Assembly: GCA_963807975.1 (NCBI GenBank)
Contig: CAWEDV010000001.1
Location: 682,001-746,000, forward strand
Reading direction: 5' to 3'
DNA: 64,000 bases
Origin: JAACFF01 sp963807975
GTDB lineage: Bacteria > Chloroflexota > Anaerolineae > Promineifilales > Promineifilaceae
In this document: positions 26,901 to 35,570 of the stretch, piece after piece
How the letters are laid out: each line of letters begins with the position of its first letter
How positions within the stretch are numbered: position 1 is the first letter of the stretch
Notes under the pieces: model-generated
Told to the model about the DNA's origin: nothing
The model's input: the letters and a program-made list of their open reading frames with translations, nothing else
The model's database searches: none
Translations under genes and position numbers: made by a program

Positions 26901-28638
26901 CAAACTCGATCCGAAACGGTTGCCCGCGCCTAGGCTAGATGACGAACGGTCGCTTGTCCCGCCCCAAAGCCCAGCCGAAAAGACACTAGCCGCCATTTGG
27001 TGCCAGATATTGAATCTGCAGCAAGTTAGCGTTGACGATAAGTTCTTTGCCTTGGGCGGAGACTCCCTCATGAGCATTCAAGTCATCGCCCGGGCGCGGC
27101 AGGAAGGACTTGTCTTAACGCCGCGCCAGATGTTCGAGGAACAAACCATTGCCCGCCTGGCCGCCGTTGCTCAACCCGCCGGCGAGTCAGAATCAACGAC
27201 GCCCACGATCACGGGACCTCTGCCGCTTACCCCTATACAGCACTGGTTTTTCGAACAAAACTTAAGCGACAGTGCCCATTGGAATCAGGCAGCCTGGTTT
27301 GAGGCAGCAACCACGATCAACCGCGAGCATCTCGCTGCCGCCGTCTCCCATATTGTTCAACACCACCCCATGCTGCGTGCCAGGTATCAGTTACTTGAAG
27401 GCAAATGGCGGCAGGAAGTCACGGCCGAATCGGACCCAGTTTCCATCACCCTCGTGCCCCTCGATGATCTTGATCACCAGGCGCAGGACGCAGCCATGGT
27501 GGCCACCGCCAACAGCCTGCATTCTCGTCTCAATTTGACCAACGGCCCCTTGCTGCAGGGTGCCTTGTTTGATCTCGGCCTGGATAGACTCCCTCGTCTG
27601 CTGGTCGTGATTCACCACCTGGTCGTTGATGCCGTTTCCTGGCCAATAATCACAGCCGATCTGCTTACTGCCTATCAGCAGATCATGGATGGTGAAGCTG
27701 TTTCCTTGCCCGCTATACCTGCTGCCTATGCTCAATGGGCCAACATGCTTCTGCGCCTGGCCCGCACGGACGAGATGCGTCTGGAAAGCAGCTACTGGCG
27801 CCAGCAAATTGTTGCTGCAGCCCCTCTGCCGCGCGATCTTGCCGGTGGACGACGCAACACGGAAGGCCGCTCGCCGCTGTTGTCCGTTTCCTTGCCCGCT
27901 GGGCAGACAGAACGACTGCTGCGCGATGCGCATCACGCCTATCACACCCGCATTGAAGATCTGTTGCTAACCGCACTGGCCCGTGCCCTGGCCCACTGGC
28001 TGGGTGATCGATCCGTTCTGCTGACGCTGGAGCGCCACGGACGCGAGGAATTTGATCCGCGTATCGATACATCCCGAACTGTAGGCTGGTTCACATCGCT
28101 CTTCCCTATCTCTTTAATTGTGGACAACCTGGATGATATCGGCGCCAATATTCGAGCCGTCAAAGAGCAGCTGCGCCGCATTCCTAGAAATGGCATCGGC
28201 TTTGGTGTATTGCGCTACTTGGGCGATGATCTGCTCCGGCAGCAGCTTGCCGATTTACCCCAGCCTGAAATTCTTTTCAACTATTTGGGCCAAAACCGCC
28301 AACAGGCAGCCGCTGCCGCGCCATTGAGGCCGCTATCCTCGGATACTGGCCAGACCTATGCTCCACAAAACGAACGGGCCCACCTGCTGGATATCAACGC
28401 CCGCGTGACCGGCGGATTGTTGCTGGTCAATTGGCAGTATGCAGCCGCCTATTTCAAGGCATCGACCATCAAGGAGTTGGCTGAAGCGTATATCACAGAA
28501 TTGAACCAACTGATTGACCACTGCCTTCAGGTCGAAATAAGTCACTATACGCCATCTGATTTTCCCTTAGCAGGTCTTGCCCAAAACGATTTAGATTCTC
28601 TCACCGATCTGCTTGGCGGCCTGGATCAAGACCAATAG
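23905..28638 (+). CDS. Nonribosomal peptide synthetase, C-A-T-E
   Basis: This 1577-residue protein starts at a GTG three bases after the previous stop, which implies translational coupling. An N-terminal docking-like segment of about 45 residues precedes the condensation domain (PLSYTQQRVWFLQ, HHIITDEWS at 180). The adenylation domain follows (YIIYTSGSTGTPKG near 652, FNEYGPTEATVW, NGKLDPKR), then the carrier domain (FFALGGDSLMS near 1047). The last 450 residues are an epimerization domain: PLTPIQHWFFEQ, HHLVVDAVSW at 1238, LERHGREE, DTSRTVGWFTSLFP and EILFNYLG. It should add one residue and convert it to the D form before transfer to the next protein. All core motifs are intact. Confidence 0.94.
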   Translation: MPNSENQGDRKAALSDARRALLLKRLKGTKSSQQAPSAIQSQPQDGPQPLSYTQQRVWFLQQLFPESRAYNMSEAWRIRGPVNVPALQRALQEIVRRHASLRTRFVAVDNEPRQWVEKNLELDLRLNDLSHLTPHAREELLPQLVLAEGNHPFTLSKTPLFRASIIRLGAEELVLQLVLHHIITDEWSNDIIWRELQTLYGRSDSQDGAALPTANIQYTDYARWQREQVAAGALDPQLAYWQERLQGDLPLLQLPFDRARRSGQSLRGGIVRRLLSADLLASVKKLSKEEGASLNMALLAAFQALLFRYSSQEDILLGTPIANRQRPETKDVMGMFINTAVIRSQLAPELTYRQLLKQVQQEVLNALANQDLPFDLLVQAMHPDRDLSYNPLFQAMFVYRSDAVKRALPGLELEPLRVDRGVAKFDLTLFAGEEGSRLYSAFEYSSDLFDAATAERLLDHWQTMLAAIAANPDSPISTLSLITSYEQDLVTKTWNSSSANLPAARCLHDLIADQAAHNPKAVAVISENECFTYAELDAHANQLAHHLVKQGIKPGSPIGLFVERSAQMVVGILGILKAGAAYVPLAPDYPQERIAFALADTQAPLVLTQAHLQSRLPPTAADVLTFDADLSLEYGWPSKPPLTSVTPDDLAYIIYTSGSTGTPKGVMVTHRNLHDSTLARQLYYEKPVGRFLLLSSFAFDSSVAGIFWTLATGGALVLPAPDDEKDVQKLAASIDRNQVTHTLALPSLYRLLLTYAPDQSLASLQVVIVAGEVCPPDLGEMHYNQLPHSLLFNEYGPTEATVWCSVYRLPRISDSAGVPIGQAIASSQLFILDHAQQPLPIGVPGELYVGGSCVTPGYWNNPDLTAQRFPTLPWSDLPHAGRVYRTGDLARWLKTGQIEFLGRADNQVKIRGFRIEPGEIEARLLKHPLLQEAALLVAEHANGPAAAKRLIAYVVAEKSADAQAVDEAALRAYLSDQLPDYMVPAHIMLLPAMPHTPNGKLDPKRLPAPRLDDERSLVPPQSPAEKTLAAIWCQILNLQQVSVDDKFFALGGDSLMSIQVIARARQEGLVLTPRQMFEEQTIARLAAVAQPAGESESTTPTITGPLPLTPIQHWFFEQNLSDSAHWNQAAWFEAATTINREHLAAAVSHIVQHHPMLRARYQLLEGKWRQEVTAESDPVSITLVPLDDLDHQAQDAAMVATANSLHSRLNLTNGPLLQGALFDLGLDRLPRLLVVIHHLVVDAVSWPIITADLLTAYQQIMDGEAVSLPAIPAAYAQWANMLLRLARTDEMRLESSYWRQQIVAAAPLPRDLAGGRRNTEGRSPLLSVSLPAGQTERLLRDAHHAYHTRIEDLLLTALARALAHWLGDRSVLLTLERHGREEFDPRIDTSRTVGWFTSLFPISLIVDNLDDIGANIRAVKEQLRRIPRNGIGFGVLRYLGDDLLRQQLADLPQPEILFNYLGQNRQQAAAAAPLRPLSSDTGQTYAPQNERAHLLDINARVTGGLLLVNWQYAAAYFKASTIKELAEAYITELNQLIDHCLQVEISHYTPSDFPLAGLAQNDLDSLTDLLGGLDQDQ

Positions 28639-28643
28639 GTCCC

Positions 28644-30350
28644 ATGAAGAACGTCGCTGATATCTATGCCCTCTCCCCAATGCAGAAGCTGATGCTCTTG
28701 CATGCCCAGACCACCGCCGGCGAACATGATGTCCTATTTACCCAGGTCGTCTACCAGATCAGTGGCCCTCTAGATGCCGGGGCCTACCAGCAGGCGTGGC
28801 AGTTGATGGTGGACAGGCATGACCCGCTGCGCACCTTGTTTGTATGGCAAGATAAACAAGAACCGCTGCAGGTTGTGCGCGAAAAGCTGCGCCTGCCCTG
28901 GACCGATCATGATTGGCGCCAGCTGTCTCCTGCCGATCAAGAAGGCGAGCTTGATCGCCTGCTTGCGGCTGACCGCGCGGCAGGATTTGACCTGCTGCGC
29001 CCACCGCTGATGCGCTTGGCCCTGATTCACCTGGCCAATGATCAACGCTGGCTCATTTGGAGCAGTCATCATCTAATCCTTGATCGCTGGTGCATTGACA
29101 TCATTTTGCAGGAAACCAAAAGCGCTTATGAGTTCATAGCAGCAGGAAAACATCCCTCGCTCCCTCCGGCGCCGCGCTATCGTGAGTACATCGCCTGGTT
29201 AGATCAGAAGGACGAAAGGGCAGCACAACATTTTTGGCGGGAAACACTGCGTGATTATTCACCAAAGCCGCTGCCCCTAAAAGCGCCCACGGACGATAAT
29301 CTAAGCCAACTGGCCACAATCCGCGCTGAAATTGCTGCCCCTGAGCTTACCTCCCTACGACAGGTCGCCGCTGAAAATGATCTGACCCTTAATACGCTGC
29401 TGGCGGGTGCCTGGGCGATCGCGATCAGCGCCGCTGCCGCAGCGGACGATCTACTGCTCGGTCTTACAGTTTCTGGACGGCCCCACGAACTGCCCGAAGT
29501 AAGTAGGAGTGTCGGCTGTTTCATCAATAATGTGCCCCTGCGGCTCAGTTTAGATCAGCACCTGCCCGTGCGGGATTGGCTTCTGTATGTGCAGGAAAGG
29601 CTCTTGTCCCTGCAAGCCCACGAGCATGCTTCCCTGGCGCAAATTCAAGAGTGGGGACGACTGCGCACGCCAGGCTTGCTTTTTGATTCTTTGCTTGTAT
29701 TCCAGGCACCGGTTGCCCTCGCCTCGCCCCAAGATTTGCATATTGATCATATCCGTGGTGGTACGCAAACCGGTTATCCTCTCACACTTGCCGTCGTGCC
29801 CGGACCGGAAAACGTGCGCCTGCACCTATCTCTTGACCAAAGCCGCGTACCGGCTGCCTTGGCCGAGCAGATGCTTGCCGCCTTGCCCCAGATCTTGCAG
29901 CACATGGCAGGGTCGCCAGAAGTAAACTTGGCCTCGCTGCGCAGCACTGTGCCTCGCCTGGCTCTGCCAAAATCAGGGGTCGCTAACCCATCGTTGGCAA
30001 TGGTTGAGAAACGGCCTTTCATACCCCCCAGATCGGCCGCGGAGCAAGCGCTGGCCCAAATCTGGGCCGAGGTCCTCAACCTGCCTCAGGTCAGCATCGA
30101 GGATAGTTTCTTCTCTTTAGGCGGCGATTCCATCAGCGCCATTCACCTGCTCGACCTCGTCCAAGAGCGGCTGCACGAAAAAGTGCCCGTCACCCTCCTC
30201 TTCAGCGATCCGACCGTAACCGAAATGGCCGCTGCCCTTGGCGCACAGGCTGGCGCCGCCGTTGATCCCATCCTGCTGCCAATTAATGCGCTGGGAAATC
30301 GCCCTCCTTTTTTTATGCCCATGGCGTCTTTGGCGACATCTCTTCCTTGA
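28644..30350 (+). CDS. Nonribosomal peptide synthetase, C-T part of a frameshifted C-T-TE protein
   Basis: The 568-residue frame begins five bases after the C-A-T-E stop. It contains a condensation domain (YALSPMQKLMLLHA, SSHHLILDRWCID near 140, GCFINNVPLRL) and a carrier domain with FFSLGGDSISA near residue 490. There is no adenylation domain, so the carrier must be loaded in trans, perhaps by the surplus A-T unit of the first protein. At 30308-30314 a run of seven T breaks the frame. One extra T would join it to the thioesterase frame (PPFFYAHGVFGDISS). It ends with a TGA 37 bases past the run. The lesion may be an assembly error, a real mutation, or a slippage site. Confidence 0.88.
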   Translation: MKNVADIYALSPMQKLMLLHAQTTAGEHDVLFTQVVYQISGPLDAGAYQQAWQLMVDRHDPLRTLFVWQDKQEPLQVVREKLRLPWTDHDWRQLSPADQEGELDRLLAADRAAGFDLLRPPLMRLALIHLANDQRWLIWSSHHLILDRWCIDIILQETKSAYEFIAAGKHPSLPPAPRYREYIAWLDQKDERAAQHFWRETLRDYSPKPLPLKAPTDDNLSQLATIRAEIAAPELTSLRQVAAENDLTLNTLLAGAWAIAISAAAAADDLLLGLTVSGRPHELPEVSRSVGCFINNVPLRLSLDQHLPVRDWLLYVQERLLSLQAHEHASLAQIQEWGRLRTPGLLFDSLLVFQAPVALASPQDLHIDHIRGGTQTGYPLTLAVVPGPENVRLHLSLDQSRVPAALAEQMLAALPQILQHMAGSPEVNLASLRSTVPRLALPKSGVANPSLAMVEKRPFIPPRSAAEQALAQIWAEVLNLPQVSIEDSFFSLGGDSISAIHLLDLVQERLHEKVPVTLLFSDPTVTEMAAALGAQAGAAVDPILLPINALGNRPPFFMPMASLATSLP

Positions 30351-31117
30351 CCAATATCGTTGCCCAATTTCCCGCCGAGCAGCCAATTTACGGTTTACAA
30401 GCCGTGGGTCTGCATCCTAACTATGAGCCAGACCTGACCATTGAAGAAATGGCCGCGCGCTATGTCCAGGCCATACAGCGCGTGCAGCCTTCTGGCCCCT
30501 ACCATCTTGGCGGCTTTTGCTTCGGCGGCGTCCTCGCCTATGAGATCGCCTGCCAGTTGGAGCAAATCGGCCAAAAGTCCGCGCTGTTGGCCATCATTGA
30601 AGGCTCAGCGCCGCGCCAATACCACGTGTCGGGTGCCCTCTATACCCCACAGCGCCTGCAGGTCATTCGCCACAGCGCGCCCCACTTCTTACGGGGCAAT
30701 GAAGAATTTGGCGGCTGGCAGGTGCGCAAACGCATAAAACGGCTTTTCCACACAGCCGGACCTGCCCTCAGCAGCCCCCATGAATCCAATTGGGAGGTGG
30801 AATTTGACAACATCGCCGATTTCAACGCCACGCGTCCCGAGATTCAACATGCGCTGCATGACATCAATGTCAGCGCCATTGAGAACTATACCCCGCAGTC
30901 TTACAATGGCCGCGTCACCCTCTTCCGTGCCAAGTATTTGCGCCTGCGCCATGCCCTATTCAGCAAAATAGATCCCTCCCGTGGTTGGAGCGCCTTAGCC
31001 CAAAAGGGCGTCGACATTCACTATATCGACGGCTACCACACCGGCATCCTCAAGCAGCCCTATGCCGTTCAATTGGCCGCGGCCCTCACGACTGCGTTGG
31101 AAACCAGCAATAGGTAA
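30347..31117 (+). CDS. Type I thioesterase domain, downstream half of the frameshifted C-T-TE protein
   Basis: The open frame encodes 256 residues of an alpha/beta-hydrolase thioesterase. LGGFCFGGVLAYEIA holds the nucleophile elbow with Cys (codon 30518-30520) instead of the usual Ser. The catalytic His is likely in GYHTGILKQPYA near the end. The frame as it stands starts at a TTG overlapping the previous stop and lacks the first strand and the HG oxyanion turn, which are encoded just upstream in the same reading phase (YAHGVFGD). It therefore belongs to the preceding protein. Its role is release of the peptide by hydrolysis or cyclisation. Cys-TEs occur in other NRPS and can favour particular release chemistry. 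Confidence 0.88.
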   Translation: MTNIVAQFPAEQPIYGLQAVGLHPNYEPDLTIEEMAARYVQAIQRVQPSGPYHLGGFCFGGVLAYEIACQLEQIGQKSALLAIIEGSAPRQYHVSGALYTPQRLQVIRHSAPHFLRGNEEFGGWQVRKRIKRLFHTAGPALSSPHESNWEVEFDNIADFNATRPEIQHALHDINVSAIENYTPQSYNGRVTLFRAKYLRLRHALFSKIDPSRGWSALAQKGVDIHYIDGYHTGILKQPYAVQLAAALTTALETSNR

Positions 31118-31240
31118 GCACTAGGCAGTAAGCAGTAAGCAGTAAGCAGTACGCAGTAATCTGTGACCTGGCAGCAGAATCAGTGACCTGTAATCCGTTT
31201 TCCATTTTGCGTTATCTGTTTTCCGTTTTCCATTCCAACT
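31118..31240. repeat. Low-complexity spacer of AGCAGTAAGC type
   Basis: After the TE stop the DNA reiterates AGCAGTAAGCAGTAAGCAGT (about 31130-31155), then TCTGTGACCTG twice and TTTTCCATTTTGCG / TTTTCCGTTTTCC. No terminator hairpin is obvious. Confidence 0.55.
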
Positions 31241-31274
31241 GTAAACCAGGTGTCTTCAAAACGACCCTAAGGTC

Positions 31275-31538
31275 TGCTATAATAAGAACGTGAGGTGAGC
31301 CGCTAGGGGAGCAAACCGATCGCGAAGCGCGGTAGGAAAGACAGCAGTGACCGCACGACTGCAAGCTTTCGTTGTGCAGCCTTTCACCTGAGCTATTTTC
31401 GCTCACTCTTCGCACCCACCCCACTGGTCAGGGCTTGTCAAGACCATGCTTTTGACGGCAGGATAAAGAAATGAGTGGTCCCGGAAAATCGATCTAGCCG
31501 GTCGTGGGGCTTTCCGCCGCAGGCCGGGCACATATGGG
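31275..31538 (+). promoter_or_regulatory. Extended -10 promoter and structured 5' leader of the C11 protease gene
   Basis: TGCTATAAT at 31275-31283 is an extended -10 element. Directly after the expected start, AGGTGAG (31293-31299) can pair with TTCACCT (31383-31389) and closes a domain of about 95 bases. Inside are a bulged stem CCGATCGC-GAA-GCGCGG (31316-31332) and a hairpin CTGCA/TGCAG (31359-31379). GGGGAGCAAACC before the first stem recalls part of the c-di-GMP-I (GEMM) motif, but the rest does not match. A further GC-rich fold lies near 31497-31530. The 250-base leader suggests a cis-acting RNA; its class is not identified. Confidence 0.42.
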
Positions 31539-31547
31539 GTGAGCAAA

Positions 31548-32780
31548 ATGAATAACGCTAAAGCGAACTGGACCTTTATGGTCTATCTGGCCGGTGACAA
31601 CAACCTGGAATCTTTCGGCTATAAGGACCTGCGCGAAATGAAGCGCGCCGGCTCCAACGAGAACGTCAACATCATCGCCCAATTCGATACCATGCATGAT
31701 CAGGTAGCGCGTCGCTACTGTCTGACTGCTGGATCAAATTTGGAAGACGATGTTGTGGAAGTGCTTCCCGAAACCAATACAGGCGATCCCGATCAACTGC
31801 AAGAATTCATTGAATGGTCTGCCGCCAATTACCCTGCCCATCATTACGGGCTGATCCTGTGGAATCATGGCAGCGGCTGGAAAGATGATGACATTTATCG
31901 CGCTGCGGCCCGCAACAACCTGACCGGCACCTTGACCCGTGGCAATATTGTCAGTTTGCGCTCAGGAAAACCGGGTCGCACACTTTTTAGCACCTCACTG
32001 GAGGAACTGGTCAAGGAAGCCACATTACGCGCCATCCTCTTTGACGACAGCGCTGCTGATTTCTTAGACAGCCAGGAAATGCGCAAAGTATTGGAAAAAG
32101 TGCAACCGCTGCTCAATGGGGGGCTGGATCTGCTTGGTTTCGACGCCTGCTTGATGAATATGGTTGAAGTGGTCTACCAGGTACATGATCTATGCCAGGT
32201 TGTCGTCGGATCTCAAGAAGTGGAACCAGGCGACGGCTGGCCTTATGACACGATCCTGTCCGAATTGGTGCAGCAGCCGCAGCTAACTGCCCCAGAATTG
32301 GGGTCGCTTATCGTCGACAAATACGTTGACTTCTATGTTGCCCATCATCCAAATCTGGCCGTGACCCAATCGGCCGTTTCTACCAGCTCCACCGCGGCCT
32401 TAACCACCGCCCTCGACGAATTAGCCCAGGACCTCCATCTAGGCATGCAAAACCACGCGGTACTGGGCGCCGTCGTGGCCGCCCTGCGCGAATCACAGAC
32501 CTTCACTGACAGAGATTATGTGGACCTCGGTGATTTCTGCGCCGAACTAGCACTGCTAACCGCCGGAACCTCCTTGGGGGACAAAGCCGCAGCCGTGGCC
32601 GCAGTTGTCAAGGGCCCGAATTCCCCCGTCATCGCTCAGAAGTCGCACGGCGACGCTGTTTCCAAAACAACCGGTCTGAGCATCTATATCCCGGCGCGGG
32701 TCCTTTCACCGCTGTATGAAAAGCTGAAGTTTTCAATCGACTATAAATGGGATGATTTCCTCCAGGAATTAGTCGGCTAA
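31548..32780 (+). CDS. Clostripain-like cysteine peptidase (family C11)
   Basis: The 410-residue protein (ATG 31548 with GGGGTGAG upstream; a GTG at 31539 is an alternative) is a caspase-fold C11 peptidase. FMVYLAGDNNLE opens the fold, His107 is in LILWNHGSGW and Cys201 in GFDACLMNMVEV, the catalytic dyad of clostripain. There is no signal peptide or membrane segment, so it should act in the cytoplasm, unlike secreted clostripain. It is 16 bases upstream of a CHAT-TPR protein, a second clan CD protease fold, so the two may be a protease pair in signalling or regulated cell death. Activation by self-cleavage cannot be judged. Confidence 0.9.
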   Translation: MNNAKANWTFMVYLAGDNNLESFGYKDLREMKRAGSNENVNIIAQFDTMHDQVARRYCLTAGSNLEDDVVEVLPETNTGDPDQLQEFIEWSAANYPAHHYGLILWNHGSGWKDDDIYRAAARNNLTGTLTRGNIVSLRSGKPGRTLFSTSLEELVKEATLRAILFDDSAADFLDSQEMRKVLEKVQPLLNGGLDLLGFDACLMNMVEVVYQVHDLCQVVVGSQEVEPGDGWPYDTILSELVQQPQLTAPELGSLIVDKYVDFYVAHHPNLAVTQSAVSTSSTAALTTALDELAQDLHLGMQNHAVLGAVVAALRESQTFTDRDYVDLGDFCAELALLTAGTSLGDKAAAVAAVVKGPNSPVIAQKSHGDAVSKTTGLSIYIPARVLSPLYEKLKFSIDYKWDDFLQELVG

Positions 32781-32796
32781 AGCGGAGCCTTGAGTC

Positions 32797-35535
32797 ATGA
32801 CCCAATTCCACCCTTTTTTACTGCAGATCAAGCTTATCGCTGTAGACAAACTTGAGATTGAAGCACAGTTCATGGGCCTTAGGCGCACCCATACAATGGC
32901 CTGGGATGATCTGCCCCTGACGCCTAGTGAACTGGAAAAATCTGACATGTGGGTTGATCACGGCCGGATGAATCCTCAATATGCCAAGGATTTCGGCACG
33001 CGCCTCGCTGCAATAATATTCCAAGGTGATGTACAGTCCTTGCTCGACCAGGCAGAAAGCTATATTGATCAAGATGAAGGGCTGCGGCTAATGCTGCAGC
33101 TGCCAACTCCCGCAGTGGCCCAATCTGCCCCAGCCCACCCACTAAACCAGATTGAGCAGCTAGTGGAAACCCGGAAAGCCCAACTCCGTAAACTGCCCTG
33201 GGAGCTCATGCGCAGCGTCAATGGAAAATATGGCTTCTTTGCCCAATCTCGTGAGGTCGCCCTGGCCAGACACAATTCGCAGGCCAGACTTCCCAACCAC
33301 CCGCCTGACAGCGATACAACACTGCGCGTCTTGATCATCGACGCCTCGACGACTGGGATTGTGGACTTGGACAAAGAGAAGGAAATAAAGAGCATTAGGC
33401 AAGCCTTGGGCGGGGTTGGTGGATTCAAGCACCGCTTGAAGATCGTTGTCCGGCACATAACCGGACAAGAAAAATTTCGCGATTTACCAGCTCATCTCTT
33501 GAACGTGCGCCGCTATACAACAACGATTTTACCCAAACCAACCCGGGCCAATATCGAGCGCGCAATGCAGCGTGCGCGCTCAGACAATAAACCCTTCCAT
33601 ATCGTGCACTTTATTGGCCATGGAGAATCCGATAATCGAGGCAGTTTCATCTATCTAAATGGTGCCACGGAGGAAGATCCCGTCGAGAGCGTGCCGGCCA
33701 CGGAGTTCATTAATCACATTTACAGTCCCGATCTAAACTTGCTTTTCATCAACGCCTGTGAAAGCGCGGCGCCCCACGCACATGTGAACAGCGTCACTTA
33801 TGTGGCCCAGGAACAAGGCATCCCTGTAACAATTGGTATGCGCATCAGAGTTTTTGACCAAGCCGCTGTCTACCTGGCCCGCGACTTTTACACGGCGCTG
33901 GCGGCTGGGGAGCCAGTTGAATCGGCGCTGGCCTCGGCGCGCATGCTCACCGAGCGCAATGACAGCGGCAAAGCGGTTGATTGGGCCATCCCCCTGCTCT
34001 TTATGGGTTGGTCTGAGGGTTTAACGCTTCCAAAAATGAAGCATAGGCCCGTTACCTGGTTCGAAAAGCTGGCCGGTCTATTCGTGTTCTTAATGCTTCT
34101 CGCGGGTTATTGGGGCACACTGCTGGATATTCCAAAACGTGCCGTGGAAACCGCGACCACCGCTCCAGGGATAAAGTGCCTGGGGTTGCATGCCATGGAT
34201 GAGAATAAGTTTACCGTTGCCTTCTTTAACTTCGCTGTAGTAGACGAAGAAGGCAATATGGTCATCACCAATGATGGGCGCAACCTGGCCCATTTCTTGT
34301 ACAACCGCTTCGCTTACAACTTCGAACACATGGGCTTGGCGATCCCCTATGAGCTGCGCCCGCCAGACCATACCTGTGCCATTTATGGCCAGGATGATAA
34401 GACACGGGCTGAACGGGCTGAACGCATCGCCAGGGCGATCAAAGCCGACGTCCTCATATACGGGACCATTATCAATGCCCGAACCAACCCGCGCCTGAAA
34501 CTCGACTTTCATGTTTCCAGCGCCGGATTCGAGGAAGGCAATGAGATACTTGGTACACACGCCCTGGGTGGATTGCTCAAAGTAAACAGGCCCTTTGATC
34601 CTGATCAGCTGCTCTTCATCCTACGCCCAGCCCATGTCGTTCGTACCGACATCCTTAACCAAGTCATTTTTGGTCTGTCCTATTTCTCTGTCGACAACTA
34701 TGAGTTGGCTGCCCATTTCTTCCGCAAAGCAGCGCAGACCGAGGGCTGGCCCAACGCTGATGGCAAGGAAGTAGTCTACTTGCTGCTTGGCAATGCCCTT
34801 TTACGCCAGGCAGCGCAAGATAACGATCCCCTTCTTCTAGACGAGGCCGAAACTACCTACCAAAAGGCCCAAGCTATCGCACCCGCCAATATACGCGCCA
34901 AAATAGGTTTGGCCGGAGTGCTCCAGAGTCGCGCCGTTGGTGACGTTGGGGAAATCGATGCCCAGTCTTACAAAGAGGAGTTGTTTTGTGAAGCAGAGCA
35001 GTCCTACCTGGAGGCCCTGCAGATGGCCACTATGGAGCAGGACCAGGAAGAAGAATCCATCGACGTGGACCAAATACAAGCGACGGTCGATTTTGCGCTG
35101 GGCCAGATTTACTACAATCGCTGGGCGCGCGACGGCGGCGGACATTGGCGCGAGGCAGAAAAGCGCTTTAAGGCCGTCGTTGAAGCTCATGAGTCGGGTC
35201 GTGTTTACCAGCCCTATCGTGCCGGGCGCTCCTATGGATACCTGGCCTCTATAGAACGGCAGTGGCCGGACTTGTTGGATGCCGAGCGCTATTATCAACA
35301 GGCCATCAATATGTCCAGCCCCTTCTGGCAGTCCTACTACAGCTGCCGCCTGTCGCAAGTCTACTGCATGACCGGCAAAGACGCGCTGGCTGAAGACGCG
35401 CTGCAGTCAACCGTCGATATCGCCCGTTTGCACGGCTACAGCGGCCTGGTCGACTTCTATACGATTCCCCTGGACCAGCTGGCTTCGACTGGCTGTTTTG
35501 AGTTTAAATGTGCCACTGTTCTTATCAATGAATAA
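32797..35535 (+). CDS. CHAT-domain protein with membrane segment and TPR-like C-terminus
   Basis: The 912-residue protein begins with an unassigned 130-residue domain. A CHAT (caspase HetF associated) domain follows with the dyad His275 in HFIGHGES and Cys321 in LLFINACESA. A membrane helix is near residues 422-440 (LFVFLMLLAGYWGTLL). A middle domain has ADVLIYGTIINART, as in signalling proteins with a periplasmic or cytosolic sensor fold. The last 270 residues form TPR-like helical repeats (LSYFSVDNYELAAHFFRKA, YLLLGNALLRQA, AERYYQQAIN). CHAT proteases with TPR partners include the separase-like effector of type III-E CRISPR and gasdermin-activating proteases. Here it is coupled to the C11 gene. 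The target is unknown. Confidence 0.87.
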   Translation: MTQFHPFLLQIKLIAVDKLEIEAQFMGLRRTHTMAWDDLPLTPSELEKSDMWVDHGRMNPQYAKDFGTRLAAIIFQGDVQSLLDQAESYIDQDEGLRLMLQLPTPAVAQSAPAHPLNQIEQLVETRKAQLRKLPWELMRSVNGKYGFFAQSREVALARHNSQARLPNHPPDSDTTLRVLIIDASTTGIVDLDKEKEIKSIRQALGGVGGFKHRLKIVVRHITGQEKFRDLPAHLLNVRRYTTTILPKPTRANIERAMQRARSDNKPFHIVHFIGHGESDNRGSFIYLNGATEEDPVESVPATEFINHIYSPDLNLLFINACESAAPHAHVNSVTYVAQEQGIPVTIGMRIRVFDQAAVYLARDFYTALAAGEPVESALASARMLTERNDSGKAVDWAIPLLFMGWSEGLTLPKMKHRPVTWFEKLAGLFVFLMLLAGYWGTLLDIPKRAVETATTAPGIKCLGLHAMDENKFTVAFFNFAVVDEEGNMVITNDGRNLAHFLYNRFAYNFEHMGLAIPYELRPPDHTCAIYGQDDKTRAERAERIARAIKADVLIYGTIINARTNPRLKLDFHVSSAGFEEGNEILGTHALGGLLKVNRPFDPDQLLFILRPAHVVRTDILNQVIFGLSYFSVDNYELAAHFFRKAAQTEGWPNADGKEVVYLLLGNALLRQAAQDNDPLLLDEAETTYQKAQAIAPANIRAKIGLAGVLQSRAVGDVGEIDAQSYKEELFCEAEQSYLEALQMATMEQDQEEESIDVDQIQATVDFALGQIYYNRWARDGGGHWREAEKRFKAVVEAHESGRVYQPYRAGRSYGYLASIERQWPDLLDAERYYQQAINMSSPFWQSYYSCRLSQVYCMTGKDALAEDALQSTVDIARLHGYSGLVDFYTIPLDQLASTGCFEFKCATVLINE

Positions 35536-35570
35536 AGGATATCCAGACTAATCTGGAATGGAGGTTGCCG

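Noticed and set aside
30347..31117. The thioesterase as an independent gene with its own TTG start
   Set aside because: That start removes the first strand and HG turn of the fold, which are encoded just upstream in the same phase; a frameshifted single protein is more likely.
31290..31400. Assignment of the leader as a c-di-GMP-I riboswitch
   Set aside because: Only the GCAAACC stem region is similar. The second conserved half and the receptor are not found, so it is listed as an unclassified leader.
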